Shown piece after piece: positions 1 through 5,741 of a DNA stretch of 5,741 bases. Every line of letters starts with the position of its first letter. The stretch's first letter is position 1. The notes below the pieces were generated by a model. The model saw only the letters and a program-made list of their open reading frames with translations, made no database searches and was not told the DNA's origin. Both the position numbers and the translations under genes were made by a program. Origin of the DNA: Burkholderiaceae bacterium (GTDB lineage Bacteria > Pseudomonadota > Gammaproteobacteria > Burkholderiales > Burkholderiaceae); NCBI GenBank assembly GCA_025458735.1, contig JALORV010000060.1, positions 1 to 5,741 on the forward strand. The letters are read 5' to 3'.

Positions 1-1
1 G

Positions 2-949
2 TCGCGCATCCTCAACGGCACGGCCGCGGTGCACGAGGCCAAGCGGGCGGCGGTCGAGGCCGCGGTGCAGCGCCTGGGCTACGTGCCCAACCCGGTGGCG
101 CGCGGCCTGGCCGGCGGTCGCACGCTGAGCGTGGGCGTGGTCACGCACGCCATCGACAGCCCGTTCTACGGCGTCGCGCTGCGCGGCATCGAAGAGACGC
201 TGGACCGCGTCGGCTACAGCGCGCTGTTCGTCAGCGGCCAGTGGAATGCGCAAGAGGAAGCGCGCGCCATCGAAGTGCTGCGCTCGCGGCGCGTCGACGG
301 CATCATCGTGCTTTCCGGCCGCCTCGGCGACGCAGCCTTGCGCCAGGTCGCCAAGGCGCTGCCCGTGGTGGTGACCGGCCGCGCCATCAAGGCGCCCAAC
401 CTGGTGTCGCTGGACTTCGACAATTTCGAGGGTGCCCGCCTGGCCACCAACCACCTGCTGGCCTTGGGGCACCGGCGCATCGCCTTCATCACCGGGGACG
501 CCGGCCACCCCGACGCGGTGGAACGCCACCGGGGCTACCGCGCGGCCATCGAGGCGGCGGGCCTCGACTACGAACCCGAACTGGTCTCGCAGGGCCTGTT
601 CTCCGAAGAGAGCGGTCTGGCGGCCGTGAGCCGCCTGCTCGACAGCCGGCACCGCTTCACGGCCGTCTTCGCGTCCAACGACCAGATGGCGCTGGGCGCC
701 TGCCTGGGGCTTTATCGACGCGGCCTGCACGTGCCGCGAGACATGTCCGTGGTAGGTTTCGACGACCTGCCGGTCTCGCCTTTCCTGTTGCCGCCGCTGA
801 CGACCGTACACCATCCTGCCTACGAGATCGGGCGGCTGGCGGCCTCGTCGATGCTGCAGTTGCTGCGCGGCGAGAAACCCAGCGGCGCCGTGCCCGCACC
901 GCGTGTCGTGGTGCGCGAGTCGAGCAGTCCACCCGCCGTTTCGGCCTGA
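2..949 (+). CDS. LacI/GalR-family transcriptional repressor, 5' partial
   Basis: This is a sugar-responsive DNA-binding repressor whose N-terminus lies outside the window; 315 residues are visible in the frame starting at base 2. The first visible residues (SRILNGTAAVHEAKR) match the recognition-helix end of the LacI helix-turn-helix, so only about 20 residues should be missing. They are followed by the hinge (GYVPNPVARGLAGGRT), including the leucine that in this family inserts at the operator centre. The rest is the periplasmic-binding-protein-like effector domain: LSVGVV at its start, FDNFEGARLATNHLLALGHRRIAFITG in the middle region, then FASNDQMALG and SVVGFDDLPVSPFLLPPLTTV near the end, all typical family signatures. 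The gene lies directly upstream of a promoter carrying a perfect LacI-type operator and of three beta-glucan hydrolase genes, so it is inferred to control them in response to a glucan-derived sugar. The actual effector cannot be read from sequence. Confidence 0.94.
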   Translation, partial: SRILNGTAAVHEAKRAAVEAAVQRLGYVPNPVARGLAGGRTLSVGVVTHAIDSPFYGVALRGIEETLDRVGYSALFVSGQWNAQEEARAIEVLRSRRVDGIIVLSGRLGDAALRQVAKALPVVVTGRAIKAPNLVSLDFDNFEGARLATNHLLALGHRRIAFITGDAGHPDAVERHRGYRAAIEAAGLDYEPELVSQGLFSEESGLAAVSRLLDSRHRFTAVFASNDQMALGACLGLYRRGLHVPRDMSVVGFDDLPVSPFLLPPLTTVHHPAYEIGRLAASSMLQLLRGEKPSGAVPAPRVVVRESSSPPAVSA

Positions 950-966
950 GCATCACGACGTGCGAG

Positions 967-985
967 GTCGCGGCCGGGCCGCGGC
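967..985 (+). terminator. GC-rich hairpin after the lacI-family stop, possible weak terminator
   Basis: The arms CGCGGC and GCCGCG (969-974 and 978-983) form a stem around a three-base loop, and a T.G and a G-C pair extend it to 967-985. It starts 18 bases after the regulator's stop codon, where a terminator would be expected. No T-run follows (the next bases are gtgctgtgg), so it is not a canonical intrinsic terminator. In DNA this GC-rich such a hairpin can arise by chance. Confidence 0.25.
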
Positions 986-1019
986 GTGCTGTGGCATGAA
1001 CACCAGCGCTTTCCCTGAT

Positions 1020-1048
1020 TTGACACGGTGCCAACGGCTGCCTATAGT
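1020..1048 (+). promoter_or_regulatory. Sigma70-type promoter for the beta-glucan hydrolase unit
   Basis: A perfect -35 hexamer TTGACA (1020-1025) is followed, after exactly 17 bp, by the -10 hexamer TATAGT (1043-1048), one mismatch from TATAAT. Transcription should start around 1054-1057. This is a near-consensus promoter in an otherwise GC-rich gap and points toward the GH16 gene. The predicted start falls inside the operator palindrome just downstream, the classical arrangement for repression by steric block. Expression is therefore expected to be strong when the repressor leaves. Confidence 0.78.
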
Positions 1049-1049
1049 C

Positions 1050-1063
1050 TGAAAGCGCTTTCA
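1050..1063. promoter_or_regulatory. LacI/GalR-family operator, perfect 14-bp palindrome
   Basis: TGAAAGCGCTTTCA is identical to its own reverse complement and has a central CG step at 1056-1057. It matches the general operator form of LacI/GalR-family repressors (the same class as the cre consensus TGWAANCGNTNWCA known from CcpA). It begins two bases after the -10 hexamer and covers the expected transcription start. The partial LacI-family gene ends about 100 bases upstream, so that protein is the most likely ligand. Another LacI-family member encoded elsewhere could also bind. Confidence 0.87.
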
Positions 1064-1150
1064 ATGTTGGCCGTTGTACTTGCCCAGGCCCAACGAGTGG
1101 AGCGAGGGCTTCAAGGGCGGCACGCTGGCCACGCAGTCTTCGATCGCCTG

Positions 1151-1180
1151 GCTGGCCGGTCATCTGAGCCACCGGCTGGC
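1151..1180 (+). other. Imperfect hairpin in the mRNA leader
   Basis: The arms GCTGGCCGGT (1151-1160) and ACCGGCTGGC (1171-1180) pair over 10 positions, including two G.U wobbles, around a 10-base loop. It lies roughly 100 nt into the predicted leader and about 80 nt before the GH16 start. No T-run follows, so it is not an intrinsic terminator. It could affect mRNA stability or leader folding, but chance is not excluded at this GC content. Confidence 0.25.
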
Positions 1181-1243
1181 GCCCGACACCGCCGGCCGCC
1201 GGCGTGCAGCGCGCGGGACTTCGACCCGAACCTTCGACGCCAC

Positions 1244-1250
1244 AGGGAGA
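1244..1250 (+). promoter_or_regulatory. Ribosome binding site for the GH16 gene
   Basis: AGGGAGA, a purine-rich Shine-Dalgarno-like sequence, ends eight bases before the ATG at 1259. It supports that codon over earlier in-frame candidates (GTG at 1028, ATG at 1064), which have no such sequence and overlap or abut the promoter and operator. Confidence 0.7.
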
Positions 1251-1263
1251 CTGATGTCATGAC
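1248..1263 (+). repeat. 16-bp exact direct repeat, copy 1 (GH16 start region)
   Basis: AGACTGATGTCATGAC occurs here and again at 5410-5425. Both copies contain the start codon of the downstream gene and the ATGA overlap with an upstream frame that reads RLMS before its stop. The identity ends abruptly on both sides (G versus A before, A versus C after). Confidence 0.6.
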
Positions 1264-2158
1264 AACGGCAAGACGCAAAGGCTGGAAACTCGTCTGGCGC
1301 GACGAATTCGAGGGCCACGAGGTCGACCGCAGCAAGTGGGACTTCGACCTCGGCAACGGCTTCTACGACTACAAGAACCATGTCTGGATTCCGGGCTGGG
1401 GCAACGAGGAGCTGCAGTACTACACGCACGAGCCCGAGAACGTCACGGTCAAGGACAGCCTGCTGACCATCCGCGCCGTGAAGGCTTCGCTGCACGGCTG
1501 CGGCTATACCTCGGCACGGCTGAAGACGCGCCAGCGCGACGGCACGCCGCTGTTCAGCAAGCTCTACGGCCGCTTCGAATTTCGCGCCAAGGTGCCCTGG
1601 GGCAAGGGCCTGTGGCCGGCGCTGTGGATGCTGCCGCAGGACGACGCCTACGGCGGCTGGGCGGCCAGCGGCGAGATCGACCTGATGGAGATCGTGGGCG
1701 AGAAGCCGCACGAAGTGCTCAACAGCATCCACTATGGCTCCACCTACCCCAAGCGCACGCTGCACACGCACGTGCATCCGCTGCCCGGCGGCAGCACGGT
1801 GTCGGACTGGCATGTCTACGCCGCGGAGTGGGAGCCGGGCGAGATCCGTTTCTTTGTGGACGACGTGCACACCTCGACCGAGAGTTTCTGGTGGAGCTGC
1901 AGCAATAGCAAAGACGGCCTCGGCCTGGAGGCCACGCGCGCCAGCGAGCTCAACCCCTGGCCGGCGCCGTTCGACCAGCCGTTCTACCTGCTCATGAACG
2001 TGGCCGTGGGCGGCAACTTCCCCGGCACGCCGAACGACGAGACGAAATTCCCGGCCGAGATGGTCGTGGACTACGTGCGCGTCTACGACAGGATCGGCGG
2101 CTATGGCGAACCCAGGCCGCGCGGCCCGGGCCGTTTTCCCTGGCAGAAGACGCGCTGA
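1259..2158 (+). CDS. GH16-family endo-beta-1,3(4)-glucanase (laminarinase-like)
   Basis: This 299-residue protein is a single GH16 beta-jelly-roll domain, expected to cut internal beta-1,3 or mixed beta-1,3/1,4-glucan bonds with retention of configuration. The GH16 active-site motif GEIDLMEIVG is present. E139 would be the nucleophile, E144 the acid/base and D141 the assisting residue, with the extra residue between D and E typical of the laminarinase branch. Other signatures are LVWRDEFEG near residue 15, NEELQYYT (49-56), YGRFEFRAKVPWGKGLWPAL (103-122), YLLMNVAVGGNFPG, and the closing strand VVDYVRVYD. The ATG is chosen for its ribosome binding site at 1244-1250. From this start (MTTARRKGWKLVW) there is no signal peptide or membrane segment, which is unusual for a GH16 depolymerase and implies cytosolic action. 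The tail after residue 285 is short, basic and proline/glycine-rich. It is the first hydrolase downstream of the LacI-type operator. The exact linkage preference cannot be read here. Confidence 0.93.
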   Translation: MTTARRKGWKLVWRDEFEGHEVDRSKWDFDLGNGFYDYKNHVWIPGWGNEELQYYTHEPENVTVKDSLLTIRAVKASLHGCGYTSARLKTRQRDGTPLFSKLYGRFEFRAKVPWGKGLWPALWMLPQDDAYGGWAASGEIDLMEIVGEKPHEVLNSIHYGSTYPKRTLHTHVHPLPGGSTVSDWHVYAAEWEPGEIRFFVDDVHTSTESFWWSCSNSKDGLGLEATRASELNPWPAPFDQPFYLLMNVAVGGNFPGTPNDETKFPAEMVVDYVRVYDRIGGYGEPRPRGPGRFPWQKTR

Positions 2159-2189
2159 GCGGCCCTCCATCCTTGACCTGGAGAAACAC

Positions 2190-3149
2190 ATGTCCAAGAA
2201 CCCAGCCGTCCCGACCGGAAGCGGCGCCTCGAAGCCTTCCGCGCAGCACCATGCAGAAGGCCCCACCGGCACGGCCGCGTCGGCTGCAACGGCGGCCGAG
2301 CCGGCACTGTCGCCCCAGGAGCAGGCCGCACTGGCCAGCGAATTCCAGTCGGTCCTGCAAGCCGGCGTGCACGGCCTGTGCTTCAGCCCCTACCTGGAAG
2401 GCCAGAAGCCGGGTGACCGGATCGGCGAGGACCAGATCCGCGAGCGGCTCGAGATCGTGCGTCCACACACCCGCTGGGTGCGCAGCTTCTCGTGCACCGA
2501 CGGTCACGAGCACACGCCGCGCATCGCGCACGAACTCGGCATCAAGACGCTGGTCGGCGCCTGGCTGGGCACCGACCGCGGGATCAACGAACGCGAACTG
2601 CAGGGCGTCATCGAGGTGGCGCAGGCTGGTCACGCCGATATCGTGGCCGTGGGCAACGAGGTGCTGCTGCGCGAGGACCTGTCGGAGGACGAACTGCTGG
2701 CCGCCCTCCAGCGCGTGAAGCAAGCCCTGCCCGGTATGCCGGTGGGTTATGTCGACGCCTACTACCTGTTCGAGAAGCACCCGCGCGTGACCGCCGCCTG
2801 CGACGTGATCCTGGCCAACTGCTACCCGTTCTGGGAAGGCTGCCCGCGCGAACGTGCCGTGGCCTACATGCAGGACATGGTCCACCGCACGGTGGCGGTG
2901 GCCGGCGGCAAGCGCGTCGTCGTCAGCGAAACCGGGTGGCCCGACCAGGGCAGCGCCTTCCACGGCGCGGTGCCCTCCGTGCAGGGGGCCATGCGCTATT
3001 TTCTGGACACCCAGCACTGGGCACAGCGCGACGGCGTGGAGGTGTTCTGGTTCGCGGCCTTCGACGAGGCCTGGAAGGTGGGCGCCGAGGGCGACGTCGG
3101 TGCCTACTGGGGCCTGTGGGACAAGGACGGCCGGCCGAAGTTCGGCTGA
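2190..3149 (+). CDS. GH17-family beta-1,3-glucanase/glucan-modifying enzyme, first copy
   Basis: This 319-residue protein is a TIM-barrel enzyme of GH17, a retaining family that hydrolyses, or in some bacterial members transglycosylates, beta-1,3-glucans. The catalytic acid is E157 in VAVGNEVL and the nucleophile is E247 in VSETGWP. The typical closing element FWFAAFDEAWK, then YWGLWDKDGRPKF, is intact. Residues 1-50 are rich in Ala, Pro, Ser, Thr and Gln, with no hydrophobic core and no recognisable fold, so this looks like a disordered extension rather than a signal peptide. The ATG at 2190 has GGAGA five bases upstream. The frame also stays open to an ATG at 2103 inside the GH16 gene, which is less likely. 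The gene follows GH16 by 31 nt and precedes a second GH17 gene by 16 nt, so it should belong to the same transcript. Hydrolase versus transglycosylase activity is undecided. Confidence 0.92.
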   Translation: MSKNPAVPTGSGASKPSAQHHAEGPTGTAASAATAAEPALSPQEQAALASEFQSVLQAGVHGLCFSPYLEGQKPGDRIGEDQIRERLEIVRPHTRWVRSFSCTDGHEHTPRIAHELGIKTLVGAWLGTDRGINERELQGVIEVAQAGHADIVAVGNEVLLREDLSEDELLAALQRVKQALPGMPVGYVDAYYLFEKHPRVTAACDVILANCYPFWEGCPRERAVAYMQDMVHRTVAVAGGKRVVVSETGWPDQGSAFHGAVPSVQGAMRYFLDTQHWAQRDGVEVFWFAAFDEAWKVGAEGDVGAYWGLWDKDGRPKFG

Positions 3150-3165
3150 AACAGGGCTTCAGAAG

Positions 3166-4122
3166 ATGCTTCGACTTCCCACCGGCCGCGCCATCTGCTA
3201 TTCGGGCTACCGCCACGGCCAGAGCCCCGACAGCAAGGTCTACCCCACGGTGGAACAGATCCGCGAGGACCTGGTCATCCTGCAGCCGCACTGGCCGCTG
3301 CTGCGGCTGTATGACTGCAGCCTGCACGCCGAGCGTGTGCTCGAGATCATCCGCCACGACCGCCTGCCTTTCCGCGTCATGCTGGGCGCCTATCTCGGCG
3401 CCGAGATGAACAATTTCGGCTGCCCCTGGGGTGCCACCTACAGCGAGGAACAACTCGAGGCCGGCATCGCCGAGAACGACGCGGAGGTCGGCCGGCTCAT
3501 CGCGCTGGCCCAGGCCTACCCCGACATCGTCTTCTCGGTCGCCGTGGGCAACGAGGCCACGGTCGACTGGACCGACCACTTCGTGCCGGTGCCGCGCATG
3601 ATCGAGCACGTGCGACGGGTCAAGCAGGCCGTGGCGCAGCCAGTGACCTTCTGCGAGAACTACGTGCCCTGGCAGCACAAGCTGCGCGACCTGGCGGCAG
3701 AACTGGACTTCATCTCGCTGCACACCTACCCGGTGTGGGAATACAAGCACGTGCACGAGGCGCTGGACTACACGCGCGACAACTACGACAGCGTGGCGCG
3801 GCTGTACCCGGGCAAGCCGGTGATCGTCACCGAGGCCGGCTGGACCACCCACTCCAACGGCCGCGGCATCGAGCCGCACAACACCTCGCAGGAGTTGCAG
3901 GCCATCTACCTGCAGGACCTGTTGCGCTGGACCGACGAGGCCGGCATCCTGTGTTTCGTCTTCGAGGCCTTCGACGAACCCTGGAAAGGCTCGCCCGACC
4001 CGCTGGAGCCCGAGAAGCACTGGGGCTTGTATACGGTGGACCGAACGCCCAAGCAGGCCGTGCCGGCTGTCGCGGGACTGGCAGGCGCCGTACCGGGTGC
4101 GCTGGGAAGCGGAATCGGCTAG
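3166..4122 (+). CDS. GH17-family (COG5309-like) exo-/endo-beta-1,3-glucanase, second copy
   Basis: This 318-residue protein is a second, divergent GH17 TIM barrel. The acid/base is E130 in SVAVGNEATV and the nucleophile is E223 in VIVTEAGWTTHS. The region FVFEAFDEPWKGSPDP followed by EKHWGLYTVDRTPK resembles fungal and bacterial COG5309 exo-beta-1,3-glucanases. The barrel begins almost at residue 8 (RAICYSGYRHGQSP), so the protein has no signal peptide and no N-terminal extension. The ATG at 3166 is preceded by AGGG nine bases upstream; the frame stays open further upstream, but only inside the previous gene. It shares spaced residues with the first GH17 copy (GQ-P, QIRE-L-I, PH, R-F/Y-C), which indicates an old paralogous relation with low identity. 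The last 18 residues are small and Ala/Gly-rich. It probably finishes the oligosaccharides made by the GH16 enzyme, which is an inference from family and position. Confidence 0.92.
   Translation: MLRLPTGRAICYSGYRHGQSPDSKVYPTVEQIREDLVILQPHWPLLRLYDCSLHAERVLEIIRHDRLPFRVMLGAYLGAEMNNFGCPWGATYSEEQLEAGIAENDAEVGRLIALAQAYPDIVFSVAVGNEATVDWTDHFVPVPRMIEHVRRVKQAVAQPVTFCENYVPWQHKLRDLAAELDFISLHTYPVWEYKHVHEALDYTRDNYDSVARLYPGKPVIVTEAGWTTHSNGRGIEPHNTSQELQAIYLQDLLRWTDEAGILCFVFEAFDEPWKGSPDPLEPEKHWGLYTVDRTPKQAVPAVAGLAGAVPGALGSGIG

Positions 4123-5741
<1,619 letters not shown>

Larger units (their letters stand above)
1064..1258 (+). other. Long 5' leader between operator and GH16 start
   Basis: About 195 bases separate the operator from the GH16 start codon, far more than a ribosome binding site needs. 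The leader holds an imperfect hairpin (1151-1180), a coding-like stretch in another frame (1074-1262) and the GH16 ribosome binding site (1244-1250). The GH16 frame itself stays open upstream to 1028, but its third-position G/C content there is low (22 of 38 codons counted), and an earlier start would overlap the promoter and operator. I therefore treat the region as untranslated leader or gene remnant rather than as part of GH16. Confidence 0.5.
1074..1262 (+). pseudogene. Coding-like small ORF or gene remnant in the leader (62 codons, TTG start)
   Basis: This frame has no upstream stop back to 1053 and ends at a TGA overlapping the GH16 start codon as ATGA. Between 1077 and 1196, 37 of 40 codons end in G or C, compared with 22 of 38 in the GH16-extension frame over the same region, which is how real genes in this window behave. 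The bias fades after about 1197. The early residues (PNEWSEGFKGGTLATQSS, then IAWLAGHLSHRL) look protein-like, but I do not recognise a family. The only possible starts are TTG codons at 1074 and 1080, and neither has a visible ribosome binding site. It may be a fragment left by a deletion, a translationally coupled leader peptide, or chance. Existence as a functional gene is doubtful. Confidence 0.25.

Noticed and set aside
1032..1076. CAACGGC (1032-1038) and GCCGTTG (1070-1076) inverted repeat flanking the -10 and operator
   Set aside because: The seven-base arms are roughly but not exactly centred on the operator and are plausible by chance. The left arm would not be transcribed, so no RNA hairpin would form.
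1072..1095. CGTTG/CAACG inverted repeat as a second operator
   Set aside because: The arms are only five bases with a 14-base spacer and do not resemble the LacI-family palindrome found next to it.
1160..2272. A 370-codon open frame on the - strand opposite the GH16 gene
   Set aside because: It is a shadow of the GH16 coding strand with no domain signature and would run into the opposing operon.
4030..4035. TATACG as a possible -10 for a bkd promoter
   Set aside because: No acceptable -35 hexamer lies 16-18 bases upstream, and the sequence is fully explained as GH17 codons.

Overview
The window is high-GC bacterial DNA with strong G/C bias at third codon positions, and every supported gene lies on the + strand. 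The bkdA1 and bkdA2 products closely resemble the Pseudomonas/beta-proteobacterial branched-chain 2-oxoacid dehydrogenase. Together with the composition, this points to a high-GC proteobacterium, most likely Burkholderiales (for example a Comamonadaceae relative) or a pseudomonad/xanthomonad. The assignment is an inference from gene resemblance and GC content only.

Layout: (1) 2-949, a LacI/GalR-family regulator missing its first helices at the window edge. (2) 950-1258, a 309-base gap holding a GC-rich hairpin, a strong sigma70-type promoter (TTGACA, 17 bp, TATAGT), a perfect 14-bp LacI-family operator across the expected transcription start, and a roughly 200-nt leader containing a hairpin and a stretch with coding-like base usage. 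(3) 1259-4122, three glycoside hydrolase genes in a row: one GH16 (laminarinase-like) and two divergent GH17 enzymes, separated by 31 and 16 nt. (4) 4171-5741, bkdA1 followed by the start of bkdA2, joined by an ATGA overlap and cut off at the window end.

Interpretation: regions 1-3 read as a self-contained, sugar-inducible beta-1,3-glucan (or mixed-linkage beta-glucan) module. The repressor would sit on the single operator, and relief would transcribe GH16-GH17-GH17 as one unit. None of the three hydrolases has a recognisable signal peptide at its best start, so the enzymes appear cytosolic. That is unusual for endo-acting beta-glucanases and suggests they act on imported oligosaccharides or on an internally made glucan. 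The bkd genes, for valine/leucine/isoleucine catabolism, begin only 48 nt after the second GH17 gene with no obvious promoter or terminator between. They could be read through from the glucan unit or driven by a promoter not recognisable here.

Nothing in the window looks like a mobile element, CRISPR array, tRNA or rRNA. The least explained parts are the leader between the operator and the GH16 gene, and a 16-bp exact repeat shared by the GH16 and bkdA2 start regions.
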